Positions 1 through 9,565 are shown, numbered from the stretch's first letter. The stretch: DNA of 64,000 bases from GCA-2708415 sp964351905 (GCA_964351905.1 CAYGPG010000001.1:1-64000), one strand, 5' to 3'. Translations and numbers: made by a program. Notes: generated from the letters alone by a model not told the origin.

Positions 1-29
1 TCATAAATCAGCGCAACATCATCAGGCAA

Positions 30-119
30 GGACAGGTGGCCGAGTGGCTTAAGGCGCACGCTTGGAAAGCGTGTTGGGGTTCATACCTCACGCGGGTTCG
101 AATCCCGCTCTGTCCGCCA
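30..119 (+). tRNA. tRNA-Ser (anticodon GGA)
   Basis: The sequence folds as a class II tRNA. The 7-bp acceptor stem pairs 30-36 with 109-115 (one G-U). The anticodon loop TTGGAAA, closed by CACGC/GCGTG, places GGA at 64-66. A long variable arm follows, then a T-arm GCGGG-TTCGAAT-CCCGC, discriminator G116 and an encoded CCA at 117-119. GGA reads UCC and UCU serine codons, and the long variable arm fits serine identity. Nothing else is recognisable in bases 1-29. Confidence 0.97.
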
Positions 120-253
120 TTTTATTTTTCTTCTTTTTTCGATATTTCGTCGAAATTTAATAAAGTTTTAGGAATACTGTAGTATTATATTAACAGTAGT
201 AACTATTTGTTTTAAAACAAAAAAACAATAAATCGGGGAAAGATCAAGCAATT

Positions 254-3200
254 ATGCCAAGCTATACGTTAGAATTGGAGCTTTTTGGTGTTTTTACAAC
301 CAATATGCCTGGCTTTGAAATCTTTACAGATGGAACGCTGGAAGGGTCCCCTTATTCTATTTCTTCTTCAGGAACATCGATATCAATCACTGTGAATTAC
401 GGTGGTTCTTTGCCGAGCTCTCTCGAGTTTCGTTTTAATGATGGTTTTGCCGAGCCAGGCAGAGAAATCGAAATACGTTCTGTTAAAATTAACGATAAAT
501 ACGTCAATACAGCGAATTACCTTTCTAGTAATAATTTAACGCAAGGGGCGAGCTCTATTGTTGATATTGCGCAGAGTGAATTTATTTTTGATCCTTCTGA
601 TCCAGATATTTCAGAATTCACAATAGGCGCGACACGCACCCTTACAACAGGGAATGACACGGTACGTGTTTTTAGTAGCGCGACCCCTGAAGTGTTTGAC
701 GCGCTGGCAGGACGTGATGTTATTTATTTAGGCTCAGGCGACGACAAAGTTTTTGGTAACGCGGGCGATGATCTTCTTCGTGGTAATGCAGGTAATGATT
801 TATTATCGGGTGGTGATGATAACGATCGTCTTTTTGGCGATGAAGGTGATGATGAACTTTACGGTGGAAATGGGAATGACCTACTATTTGGCGGTATTGG
901 AAATGATTCAATGCATGGCGGTGCGGGTAATGACCGTTTAAGTGGTAATGATGGTAATGATACCTTAACAGGGGGCGCTGGTGATGATCGCCTGAATGGG
1001 GGTAACGGCGATGATATTATTTATGGCGGTGATAATGATGATATTCTTGTGGGTGCCAATGGGGCGGATACATTAGATGGTGGATCAGGTGCAGATACGT
1101 TATCGGGCGGTGAAGGCAATGATATCCTGAATGGCGGCTTGGGTAATGACATACTCATTGGTGGGAATGGTGATGATGTCATTCAAGGTAATGAAAATGA
1201 TGATACAATTTATGGTCTAGGTGATAATGACACGCTATTTGGTGGATCAGGAGCCGACACGATTGCTGGTGGATTAGGCGATGATACGATTTACGGCGGT
1301 GACGGCGCAGATATAATTTTTGGTGATGCTGGTGGTTTGGTTGCAATTATGCAGGCCAGCCGTACGACTGTCTCCCAGGCTGATAGTGCCGAGTGGCACA
1401 GCGTTACTTTTGATGCGTATATTCGTGATGCGGTTGTAAAAATGTTTGCCGAGGATGTAGATGGTGATCCATTTACGTTACGCGTTCGTAATGTTAGCAA
1501 TACAGGTTTTGAATTTCAAATTGATGAATATGATTACCTTGATGGATCAACAGGGCCAGAGACTATCTCATGGGTTGCAGTTGCCAGTGGAACACATACA
1601 CTTGCCACAGGCCAAGTGATACAGGCGGGATACACAACGGCAACAAATGAAGCAACAACAACGATAAATTATAATAGCGCGTTTGGATCAAACCCAATTG
1701 TTACAACACAAGTCTCATCCGACAATGGTGCAGAGGCCGTTGTTACAAGACATACAAGTGTTGGAACGGGAAGTTTTCGCGTGAATATGCATGAGCAAGA
1801 ATTAACGGATGCGGTTCATGCGACAGAAGATATTGGTTGGATTGCGATTGAAGGTGGCGGGTCTGCGGCGGCGGGTATTGTCGCAGGAACAACAGGAACG
1901 AATGTAACACATGACGTATCAAGTGTTGGCTTTGGCGGCACGTTTGGTGGTGCACCAATTGTTATTGCCGATATGCAAGCCACAGACGGCGCAGATCCGG
2001 CGAATACAGCAGGTCGCGGTATTAATAGTTCTGGCTTTAACGTATTCATTGATGAAGAAGAATCAAGTGATGCGGAAATAAATCATGCTTCTGAAAATAT
2101 TGGCTATTTTGCTGTTGAATCGGGCGTTTATACAGTTGCAGGCGCGATTAATGGTAGCGACATTATTTATGGTGGTGATGGCGATGATATTTTATATGCC
2201 GATATTCAACAGGATTTAACTTTTGAAGCAGTTCTCGCTGATACGGCAATAGGTGCTGAAATAATAGCTGATGGGGCGATTGGGTATTGGGATTTATCTG
2301 AAACATCAGGCACGATATTTGATAATCAAGGATCAGAAGGGGCGGTCATTGATGGCACAAGTACGGGGTCCCCAACATTAGGCGCTACGGCTTTATATGC
2401 AGGCGGAAATGTAGCTGTTGACTTTGATGGTACGAATGATGGAATTATGATTCCAGACAGTGCCTTGATTAACACGGCTGTTTTATCTCAAAAAACTGTT
2501 GAACTTGTTTTTAATGCAGATGATGTCACAACACGCCAAGTTTTATACGAAGAGGGCGGTAACACGCATGGTCTGACAATCTATCTTGATGGCGGTAATG
2601 TGTATATTTCAGCAGAGCATGATGGTCAGTATGCGGACGTAAATATCAATTCTTCTGTGTCAACGGGCACGACATACCATGTGGCATTCGTATTTGATAG
2701 TGGCGCGGACACGTTAGAAGGATATTTAGATGGTGTAAGCATGACAGGTGGATCGCCTGTATCTGTCAATGGTCAAGCCTTCCCATCGCATGGTGGTGAT
2801 ATTGGTATTGGATATTCACCTGATGGTGGCGTTCAATTCCATGATGGTGAAGGCGGCGGTAATTTTTATTATGATGGTCGTATTTCTGATGTTGGGATTT
2901 ATACGACGGCTTTAACGCAGGCACAACTTCAAGATCATGTTGATATTGTGCAAGGAACTTTTGTACCACCACCTGCGGGCGCCATTGATGACACGTTGTA
3001 TGGCGGTGCGGGTCTTAATACATTTTATGGCGGTATGGGGCGTGATTCTTTTGTGTTTGAACAAGACAGTGCGTTTGATGGCTTGGTTGATATCATTAAT
3101 TCTTTCGATACGAGTGAGAATGACGCTATTGATATTAGTGATTTGCTGATTGGTTATACTGACGGCGTGAGTGATATCAATGACTTTGTTAGTTTAACAG

Positions 3201-3340
3201 AGTCAGGTGGTAATACCATAATTGCGGTTGATAGAGACGGTACAGCAGGCGGTTTTGCCATGGCGGATATTGTTCAAATCAATGATGCAAGCGGCCTAAC
3301 AGCAGATGGATTATTACTAAACAGCTCTATTATTGCTTAA
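254..3340 (+). CDS. RTX calcium-binding protein with lectin-like and LamG-like domains, type I-secreted
   Basis: This is a 1028-residue secreted protein without a Sec signal peptide. Residues 1-110 look like a beta-sandwich, possibly a calcium-dependent carbohydrate-binding module. Residues ~152-357 are about twenty GGxGxDxxx RTX nonapeptides. Residues ~365-625 contain three units ending in a motif like 'E..d..H..E.igyiAve.G', resembling H-type lectin domains. A short RTX stretch (~634-648) precedes a LamG/concanavalin-like sandwich (~670-895), two last RTX turns (~911-930) and a C-terminal region (~930-1028) ending in hydrophobic small residues, as in type I secretion signals. RTX repeats fold on binding calcium after export by an ABC/MFP/TolC channel; such a channel is encoded at 28-33.6 kb, but pairing the two is inference. 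The start ATG has a GGGGAAAG Shine-Dalgarno-like stretch. The stop overlaps that of the convergent sulP gene. Confidence 0.9.
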   Translation: MPSYTLELELFGVFTTNMPGFEIFTDGTLEGSPYSISSSGTSISITVNYGGSLPSSLEFRFNDGFAEPGREIEIRSVKINDKYVNTANYLSSNNLTQGASSIVDIAQSEFIFDPSDPDISEFTIGATRTLTTGNDTVRVFSSATPEVFDALAGRDVIYLGSGDDKVFGNAGDDLLRGNAGNDLLSGGDDNDRLFGDEGDDELYGGNGNDLLFGGIGNDSMHGGAGNDRLSGNDGNDTLTGGAGDDRLNGGNGDDIIYGGDNDDILVGANGADTLDGGSGADTLSGGEGNDILNGGLGNDILIGGNGDDVIQGNENDDTIYGLGDNDTLFGGSGADTIAGGLGDDTIYGGDGADIIFGDAGGLVAIMQASRTTVSQADSAEWHSVTFDAYIRDAVVKMFAEDVDGDPFTLRVRNVSNTGFEFQIDEYDYLDGSTGPETISWVAVASGTHTLATGQVIQAGYTTATNEATTTINYNSAFGSNPIVTTQVSSDNGAEAVVTRHTSVGTGSFRVNMHEQELTDAVHATEDIGWIAIEGGGSAAAGIVAGTTGTNVTHDVSSVGFGGTFGGAPIVIADMQATDGADPANTAGRGINSSGFNVFIDEEESSDAEINHASENIGYFAVESGVYTVAGAINGSDIIYGGDGDDILYADIQQDLTFEAVLADTAIGAEIIADGAIGYWDLSETSGTIFDNQGSEGAVIDGTSTGSPTLGATALYAGGNVAVDFDGTNDGIMIPDSALINTAVLSQKTVELVFNADDVTTRQVLYEEGGNTHGLTIYLDGGNVYISAEHDGQYADVNINSSVSTGTTYHVAFVFDSGADTLEGYLDGVSMTGGSPVSVNGQAFPSHGGDIGIGYSPDGGVQFHDGEGGGNFYYDGRISDVGIYTTALTQAQLQDHVDIVQGTFVPPPAGAIDDTLYGGAGLNTFYGGMGRDSFVFEQDSAFDGLVDIINSFDTSENDAIDISDLLIGYTDGVSDINDFVSLTESGGNTIIAVDRDGTAGGFAMADIVQINDASGLTADGLLLNSSIIA

Positions 3341-4953
3341 GCCTTCTTAGGTTTCTCCAAAATTTCTGCATAATCAACGAGGACACCATAATGCGGGTCT
3401 TCGATGACGTTGGCTTCAACCAAGTCTTTTGCATTTTTAAGTAGAAGCGCGCAATCCGCACTTAAGTGAACAAGGTGTAATTTTTTACCTGCTTCGGTAT
3501 ATTTTAACGCCATCACATCGATAGCCTCAAGCGCGGAATGATCCCATACGCGGGCGCGTGAAAAGTCGATAACAATATTTTCTTCTTTATCATTTTTGGG
3601 ATCAATGGCATCACGAAAACTCTGTATAGAGCCGAAGAAAAGTGGGCCATGGAGTTTATAAACTTTGTTACCATCTTCTTCATTGTGCCACGTTGTAACC
3701 CAAACTTTATTGGCAGATTTCCAAGCGTATACGAGGGCAGAAACAATCACACCGATGATCACCGCAATCGCCAAATCATAGGCCACAGTAACGGACGTGA
3801 CGAGGAAGATCACAAATGCATCTTCTTTAGGAATTTTATGTAGGATACGCACCGATGCCCACGCAAAGGTGGCAATCACGACCATGAACATGAGGCCTGT
3901 CAGCGCCGCCAAAGGGATCATTTCGATATAGGTGGAGGCGACCAAAATAAAGCTCAACAGCGAAAGTGCCGCCGTAATACCAGAGAGACGACCACGTCCA
4001 CCAGACTTAATATTAATCATCGATTGACCAATCATCGCGCACCCGCCCATAGCACCAAAAACACCACAGGTTGCGTTCGCAAGCCCCTGCCCTACACATT
4101 CTTGGGAGGTACGGCCACGCGTCTCGGTCATTTCATCGATTAGAGTTAGGGTTAGCAAGCTCTCAATCAAACCAATCGCCGCCAATGTTAAGGCAACAGG
4201 AAAGATAATAAATAAAGTCTCTAAGGTGAAAGGCACCATAGGGATGTGAAATTCAGGAAGGCCGCCTTTAATACTTGCTAAATCTCCGACTGTTTTGGTG
4301 TCCAAATCAAGCCCAATGACGAGTAAGGACACACCAACGATAGAGACAAGTGAGGCGGGGAGAATTTTACCGAGTTTAGGAATTTTGGGAAAAATCCAAA
4401 TAATAGCCATGGTTAAGGCGGTTAAACCCAACATTAAATTCATGCTAGTGCCTTCTAACCAATTGCCGTTAAAGAGGACATCAATTGCGCTGTGTCCGCC
4501 TTCTGTTTCGTGACCTTCAACGTTTGCTTTTTTAAATTGCCCTAATTGTGCAAGAAAAATGACGATAGCCAAGCCATTCACAAAGCCCAACATGACAGGA
4601 TAGGGCACAAGGCGGATAAATTTACCCAAGTGAAATACGCCGGCAAAAATTTGAATAACACCTGTTAGAATTACAGCGGCGAACAAATATTCCACGCCGT
4701 ACGCCATAACGATACCGACCATGGCAACGGCCATCGCGCCCGTTGCGCCAGAGATCATGCCGCTTCGTCCGCCAAAGATAGAGGTGATAAAACCAACGAT
4801 AAACGCGGCATACAGCCCCACAAGTGGATCAACTTTAGCAACAAAGGCAAAGGCAATAGCTTCAGGTACAAGTGCAAGTGCAACGGTTAGTCCCGATAAA
4901 ATATCGGCACGGGGGTTATCGGTAAGGTGAAAACGGTTGACGAGGCGAAGCAT
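3337..4953 (-). CDS. SulP (SLC26) family anion permease with STAS domain
   Basis: This 538-residue inner-membrane transporter has an N-terminal membrane domain of about 400 residues with many hydrophobic segments. It contains the family signature VALALVPEAIAFAF near residue 25 and the conserved FGGRSGMISGATGAMAV stretch near residue 60. Residues ~430-530 form a cytoplasmic STAS domain that ends in a short Lys-rich tail. SulP proteins carry sulfate, bicarbonate or other anions, often with H+ or Na+; the substrate cannot be told from sequence. The gene has no operon partner: it converges on the RTX gene, sharing TTAA so that the two stop codons overlap, and its upstream neighbour (5027-6016) is separated by 73 bases. 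Confidence 0.92.
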   Translation of the reverse strand: MLRLVNRFHLTDNPRADILSGLTVALALVPEAIAFAFVAKVDPLVGLYAAFIVGFITSIFGGRSGMISGATGAMAVAMVGIVMAYGVEYLFAAVILTGVIQIFAGVFHLGKFIRLVPYPVMLGFVNGLAIVIFLAQLGQFKKANVEGHETEGGHSAIDVLFNGNWLEGTSMNLMLGLTALTMAIIWIFPKIPKLGKILPASLVSIVGVSLLVIGLDLDTKTVGDLASIKGGLPEFHIPMVPFTLETLFIIFPVALTLAAIGLIESLLTLTLIDEMTETRGRTSQECVGQGLANATCGVFGAMGGCAMIGQSMINIKSGGRGRLSGITAALSLLSFILVASTYIEMIPLAALTGLMFMVVIATFAWASVRILHKIPKEDAFVIFLVTSVTVAYDLAIAVIIGVIVSALVYAWKSANKVWVTTWHNEEDGNKVYKLHGPLFFGSIQSFRDAIDPKNDKEENIVIDFSRARVWDHSALEAIDVMALKYTEAGKKLHLVHLSADCALLLKNAKDLVEANVIEDPHYGVLVDYAEILEKPKKA

Positions 4954-5026
4954 GGCTTAGTCTTTCTTTTGGATCTATAAATTTTGATTTTTTATAAGAG
5001 AATTTTTTATACGTGTGAGTTTATCT

Positions 5027-6016
5027 TCATAATTCAACCTTGTCATCCCAAATACGCGCCCACACTTTTTTAAGGCGGCTGAGATCGCGGCGGTTAGAAT
5101 ATCTTTTGTTGATGATTTCTATTAGCTCACCATCTTTGCGTTCGGCAATAACAAATTGAAAAACATATTGGTCAGGTTCTAGCCCCATCCGTAAATCTGA
5201 TAAGATAACTTGATTATCAACTTCTTTAAGGCCGTAAAACTCTTTTGAAAACCACTGCATACGGGTCAGGGCGTATATATCATTGAGCGGCTCTTCTAGT
5301 GCTCTATTTAGCGGATAGGATTTGTAAGTTATAGAAGGCTTGTCATCAAAAAGAGATATATAACCAACATGATAGTTTTCATCGTCTGTAATTAAAACGC
5401 GCCAGAGAAGCGTGTTAAACGGTGTAGGTTGAACAAGGATTTGTTGGATCTCACCGTTATAATTTTGAACAATTTTTCTTTCAATGATTTGTTGCGCGGC
5501 AAATGACCAAAGCAAATATAACGTGCTGATGATTAGCCCAACCTTAATGGCGGTAGCAGATTTGTTTATCAAAAACCAAATCACAGCAACGATTAATGGC
5601 AGCGTATAAAGTAGATCAATAATAAAAATCGAGCCTATGCCAACGGGCGGTGTATTTAACGGCCAAAAAATTTGTGTGCCGTAGATGGTCATCGCGTCTA
5701 ATATGATGTGCGTAAAAAATGTAAGGAAAATAAGCAGGTGAAGTGTTCCATCTTTAAACGACGCCTTAAAATATTTTATTTTTGAGATGATATAGGCAAA
5801 AATTGGCGTACCGATGAGGGCGAGCAGTAAAGAATGGCTCCACCCCCTGTGGATTTTCATGGATTCAATAGGGTTCATATTGGTGAGGAAGACAACGTCT
5901 AAATCAGGGACTGTACTCATGACCGCGCCGATAAGGGCGGATTTTTTGCCGTATTTCTTGCCGCCAATTGCCGCGCCAACGCCCGCGCCCAATAACAGTT
6001 GTGTGAGTGAATCCAT
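5027..6016 (-). CDS. YdjM-like inner-membrane metal-dependent hydrolase (DUF457 type)
   Basis: The 329-residue protein opens with MDSLTQLLLGAGVGAAIGGK, a signature of the LexA-binding, inner-membrane-associated putative hydrolase family. It carries PDLDVVF (~residue 39), HRGWSHSLL (~57) and HIILDAMTIYG (~103), whose His and Asp residues are the presumed metal ligands. Four to five hydrophobic helices occupy residues ~1-190, followed by a ~140-residue soluble C-terminal domain. The enzymatic reaction of the family is not established. It is the last gene of a leftward operon, five bases after the DUF2805 gene. Family assignment is firm; function is not. Confidence 0.85.
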   Translation of the reverse strand: MDSLTQLLLGAGVGAAIGGKKYGKKSALIGAVMSTVPDLDVVFLTNMNPIESMKIHRGWSHSLLLALIGTPIFAYIISKIKYFKASFKDGTLHLLIFLTFFTHIILDAMTIYGTQIFWPLNTPPVGIGSIFIIDLLYTLPLIVAVIWFLINKSATAIKVGLIISTLYLLWSFAAQQIIERKIVQNYNGEIQQILVQPTPFNTLLWRVLITDDENYHVGYISLFDDKPSITYKSYPLNRALEEPLNDIYALTRMQWFSKEFYGLKEVDNQVILSDLRMGLEPDQYVFQFVIAERKDGELIEIINKRYSNRRDLSRLKKVWARIWDDKVEL

Positions 6017-6021
6017 GGTGA

Positions 6022-6234
6022 TTATTTTTCTATTTTGGCTTTATGTTTTGACGCGCGGCCCGATACGCGTTTACGCCACATTCGAAAGCTTGAAGGTTTC
6101 ATATTATCACGCATGATTTGAATGACTTCTTTTTCCATCAGACCCGTTTGTATTTCAATGGCATCAAAAGATGTTTCATCATCCCATGCCATTTCTATGA
6201 TCTCGCTAATTTCTGCTTCAGTTTTTTTCGTCAT
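6022..6234 (-). CDS. DUF2805 / TIGR03643 family small protein
   Basis: This 70-residue, highly charged protein contains IIEMAWDDETSFDAIEIQTG, followed by a segment ending in MRDNMKPSSFRMWRKRVSGR. This matches the short proteobacterial family TIGR03643 (DUF2805), whose role is unknown. The predicted helix-turn-helix-like spacing and basic C-terminus would suit nucleic-acid binding, but that is inference. Its ATG directly follows the TAG stop of the MATE gene with no intervening base, so the two are probably translationally coupled. The YdjM-like gene follows after five bases. Confidence 0.85.
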   Translation of the reverse strand: MTKKTEAEISEIIEMAWDDETSFDAIEIQTGLMEKEVIQIMRDNMKPSSFRMWRKRVSGRASKHKAKIEK

Positions 6235-7626
6235 CTATAAATTCTTACCTTTAAGGCAAGTTTTCCAATTCCAAATATGGAAGAAAAGCCCAGCACTAAA
6301 ATTCACAGCGGCGATGGCAATAAAAATTCCAATCGCGCCATTGATGGCATGACCAATATAAAGGGACGGAATAAGCAAGATGACTAATTTCACAAACACC
6401 ATAAGGACAGAGCGTTGCGGTTTACCCATTGCGTTATAGGCGGACGCCCAGCCGTTCAACAAATTGCTAAAGGCGTATGTGAAAGGCACGATCCAGAAGA
6501 ATAATACGCCATAGCGAATGACATCGGTGTTCTCAGAAAAGAGCGACATGATAGGCGTTGCGAATAATCCCAAAATAATTGCCACAAAAAACGACCAGAT
6601 GATATTAAAATTGATGGAAATTTTTAAAGTTTCTTTGACGCGGTTATATTTTTCACTGCCCCAATTTTGTCCAATAATAGGCGCCATCCCAACGGCGACA
6701 CCCATTAGGATAATAAAGGCAAAAGCCTCAATACGGGTGACAACACCAAAGGCCGCAACGGCTTCGGTACCTGTTTTGGCGAGCAAAGCAATGATGATGG
6801 CATTGACGATAGGTTGAATAGAATTGGTAATGCCCGCGGGTAGCGCGATGAATAAAAGGCGTTTGGCGGAGTCTTTAAAGTTGGAATAATCAATCAATGC
6901 GCGCGGGCAGAAAATTTTCTTTGGCTTATATAAAAGCCATAGCCCTGCAAGCATTGCGCCGCCATTGGCAATAACGGTGGCGAGCGCAGCCCCTTCCAAT
7001 TCCATACGGGGAAAGCCAAGAAGGCCGAACATAAGAAGGGGGTCTAAGATCACGTTTACCAATGCCGCAATGGTCATGATAATGGCGGGGGTAATCGCAT
7101 CACCACAGGCACGCATGGCGGCGTTCCCAACCATGGGGGTAGAAACAAAAATCGCGCCCCAAAACCAAATCACCATGTATTCTTTAATAGAGCCGAGCAT
7201 TTCATCTGGCGCGCCAAGCAGTTTAAAAAGAGGATCAATAAAAATTAAACCGAGGGTAGAAAGCAGAATGCTTACTCCTGCGACCATCACCAACCCGTGC
7301 GTGGCGACACGACGCACTGCATCCCCATCTCCTGCCCCTACAAGGCGGGAGACGACAGACGACATCGCGATGCTAAAGCCCATGATGAAGCTGAAAATAA
7401 AATAGGTGACGGGGAAGGTGAAAGAAAACGCGGCCAAATCTTCGGTGCCCAAAAGCGATACAAAATACGTATCGACCAATTGAAAACTGATGATCATCAT
7501 AATGCCCCATGTCATGGGACCAGAAAGACGCATTAAATGTTTTTTAATTGGCCCTGTCGTTAAATCCCCTTTATTGGATTTAAAGTTATAAGCGGCATTT
7601 TTTGGTGCAGTAGCGCTTTGGGACAT
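6235..7626 (-). CDS. MATE family multidrug/toxin exporter
   Basis: The 463-residue polytopic inner-membrane protein has about 12 hydrophobic segments in two homologous halves. The first half carries LVDTYFVSLLGTEDLAAFSF (~residue 52) and the second FGVVTRIEAFAFIILMGVA (~290). These are typical of NorM/DinF-like MATE exporters, which expel cationic compounds in exchange for Na+ or H+; the substrate is not predictable. A hydrophilic N-terminal tail of about 25 residues precedes the first helix. It is the first gene of a three-gene leftward operon (MATE, DUF2805, YdjM-like) and diverges from the RsmC-like gene across about 108 bases that must hold both promoters. Confidence 0.93.
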   Translation of the reverse strand: MSQSATAPKNAAYNFKSNKGDLTTGPIKKHLMRLSGPMTWGIMMIISFQLVDTYFVSLLGTEDLAAFSFTFPVTYFIFSFIMGFSIAMSSVVSRLVGAGDGDAVRRVATHGLVMVAGVSILLSTLGLIFIDPLFKLLGAPDEMLGSIKEYMVIWFWGAIFVSTPMVGNAAMRACGDAITPAIIMTIAALVNVILDPLLMFGLLGFPRMELEGAALATVIANGGAMLAGLWLLYKPKKIFCPRALIDYSNFKDSAKRLLFIALPAGITNSIQPIVNAIIIALLAKTGTEAVAAFGVVTRIEAFAFIILMGVAVGMAPIIGQNWGSEKYNRVKETLKISINFNIIWSFFVAIILGLFATPIMSLFSENTDVIRYGVLFFWIVPFTYAFSNLLNGWASAYNAMGKPQRSVLMVFVKLVILLIPSLYIGHAINGAIGIFIAIAAVNFSAGLFFHIWNWKTCLKGKNL

Positions 7627-7734
7627 AAATATACGATTTTTCTTAATTTAGATGCGTGTAAAGTTAGTAGGTTATGCTAATTTTAGGCGTAAACTTCAAG
7701 TAAATTCAGTCTTATTGGATAATTATAAAAAATC

Positions 7735-8763
7735 ATGTCTGCAAAAGATCATTTTAATCCGTCGCAATTATTAACCTTGCCGTTTGAAACGGGGGCATGT
7801 GCGTGGCCAAAAGATGATGACAGAACGCTTATTTACAACGCCCAATATTGGAATGGCGTAAGCGAGATTGAAAATTATGATGTTGTGCAGTCTTTTGCCC
7901 CGTACGCGGATATCTGGGCAAATCAAAGCAAAGACGTACAGCTTGAAATCAAGGGTGAGTATGGCTTTATTCTCTTGTCGTTGCCTAAACAGAAAGAAAG
8001 CGCCCTTTGCCATATTGCGCAATCGTTGAGCCATTTGAAAGAGAATGGACTACTCATTGTCGCGGCGGCGAATGATGCGGGCGGCAAGCGTTTGGAAAAA
8101 TGGATGGCAGAATTTGGGTTAACGGTGACGTCCCTGTCAAAATCAAAATGCCGTGTGTCCTGGGCGGTTAAAAAAGACGTACAGGCTGATATTATTGATC
8201 AATACATCAAATTGGGCGCGCCGCAGAGCGTAGATATGAAGGGCGAGAGTTATTTAACCCAAGCGGGCATTTATGGATGGAATAAAATTGACCGTGGCTC
8301 AAAGATTTTAACAGAGAATTTGAATGATTCTTTAAAAGGCAAAGGTGCGGATTTTGGCTGTGGGTACGGGTATCTTTCTCGTACTGTTGTGACACAGTAT
8401 GATGGCATTCAAGATTTTTATGCGCTGGAGGCGGATTATCAGGCGTTAGAATGTGCGCGGATAAATTTAAAAGATTATGGACATGTTCATTTTGAATGGC
8501 TCGATATAACGCAAAGCCAATCGTTACCCCATAATTTAGATTTTATCATTATGAACCCGCCATTTCATGATGGGAAAAAAGCCGATAACACCATTGGTCA
8601 AAAATTTATTATGGTGGCGCATAAATGCCTGCGTAAGAAAGGCACGCTTTATATGGTGGCTAACGCCCATTTGCCGTATGAGAAGATTTTAAACCAAAAT
8701 TTTGAGAGTGTTGAAAAATTAGCAGAAGAAGAAGGCTTTAAAGTTTATAAAGCTATTAAGTAA
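7735..8763 (+). CDS. rsmC: RsmC/RlmG-like rRNA guanine-N2 methyltransferase
   Basis: The 342-residue protein has two domains: an N-terminal half (~1-165) resembling a degenerate methyltransferase fold and a C-terminal catalytic half. The catalytic half carries the SAM-binding motif GADFGCGYGYLSR (~residue 205) and the amino-methylating motif IMNPPFH (~270), the layout of RsmC (16S rRNA m2G1207) and RlmG. The match over both halves supports RsmC/RlmG rather than a generic small-molecule methyltransferase; which rRNA base is modified is inferred. No strong Shine-Dalgarno precedes the ATG. The SIMPL gene follows 61 bases downstream on the same strand. Confidence 0.8.
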   Translation: MSAKDHFNPSQLLTLPFETGACAWPKDDDRTLIYNAQYWNGVSEIENYDVVQSFAPYADIWANQSKDVQLEIKGEYGFILLSLPKQKESALCHIAQSLSHLKENGLLIVAAANDAGGKRLEKWMAEFGLTVTSLSKSKCRVSWAVKKDVQADIIDQYIKLGAPQSVDMKGESYLTQAGIYGWNKIDRGSKILTENLNDSLKGKGADFGCGYGYLSRTVVTQYDGIQDFYALEADYQALECARINLKDYGHVHFEWLDITQSQSLPHNLDFIIMNPPFHDGKKADNTIGQKFIMVAHKCLRKKGTLYMVANAHLPYEKILNQNFESVEKLAEEEGFKVYKAIK

Positions 8764-8824
8764 TGTCATCTTTACGCCATAATAAAGTTTATAATGATTG
8801 ATAATACAAATTCTGGAGGACATC

Positions 8825-9565
8825 ATGGATAATAAAAATTTTCAATTTTGGGGCTTAACAGGTGCTATTATTATACTAGGTTTGTCGATCTTTTTTGCAG
8901 GTGGACAAATTAATAGTGGCCTGAAAAATTTTAGAGGCCATGATCGTTTTGTGACCATGAAAGGCCTTGCGGAACAAGATGTTCAGGCGGATTTGGCGAT
9001 TTGGACTTTGGCTTATACCGAAACGGGAAATGATTTAACATCTTTACAAAATTTAATGGACCAACGGGGCCAAACCGTGGTGTCATTTTTGAAAAAAAAT
9101 GGCTTAAATGATGATGAAATTGAATTAAAACAAGTGCAAGTTCAAGATTTAATGGCGCAATCTTATCGTCAAAATAACGCAACTGAAAATCGTTATATTT
9201 TGACGCAAACTTATTTAGTGCGAACTGAAAATATTGAAGCGGTAGCCAAAGCATCAAAAAATCTTGGTGATTTAATCCGTCAAAATGTTGTTTTTGCGCA
9301 AGGGGGATCAACCCTTCCAACTTATCTTTATACAAAATTAAACGATGTAAAGCCTGATATGATAGCCGAGGCCACAAAAAATGCGCGTGAGGCTGCTAAA
9401 GAATTTGCCCAAAATTCAGGTCAAAAAGTAGGCGGTATAAAATATGCCTCACAAGGTGTGTTTCAAATTTTATCGCGCGATGAAACTTATGCTCTGCCTG
9501 AATCTCAACAAGTGGATAAAAAAGTCCGTGTGGTATCAACCATACAATTTAATTTAGAAAATTAA
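8825..9565 (+). CDS. SIMPL domain (DUF541) protein, membrane-anchored
   Basis: The 246-residue protein has one N-terminal hydrophobic helix (~residues 8-27), a signal anchor, followed by a periplasmic SIMPL/DUF541 domain. The domain opens with FVTMKGLAEQDVQADLAIWT, where a typical family member has 'VsvsGeGev.a.PD.a'. The family's biochemical role is not settled. The ATG at 8825 is preferred over an upstream in-frame TTG at 8798 because GGAGG lies at 8815-8819, six bases before it. The stop TAA overlaps by one base the ATG of the downstream HAD gene, so the two are probably co-translated. Confidence 0.85.
   Translation: MDNKNFQFWGLTGAIIILGLSIFFAGGQINSGLKNFRGHDRFVTMKGLAEQDVQADLAIWTLAYTETGNDLTSLQNLMDQRGQTVVSFLKKNGLNDDEIELKQVQVQDLMAQSYRQNNATENRYILTQTYLVRTENIEAVAKASKNLGDLIRQNVVFAQGGSTLPTYLYTKLNDVKPDMIAEATKNAREAAKEFAQNSGQKVGGIKYASQGVFQILSRDETYALPESQQVDKKVRVVSTIQFNLEN

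Noticed and set aside
720..941. Short frames on both strands across the RTX repeats (His-rich or Met/Val-rich)
   Set aside because: They are frame shadows of the GGxGxD nonapeptide DNA; composition and position follow the repeat period exactly.
707..1325. Regular ~27-base repetition that could be taken for a CRISPR array
   Set aside because: The period equals nine codons of the RTX motif, repeats are degenerate, and no unique spacers or cas genes exist.
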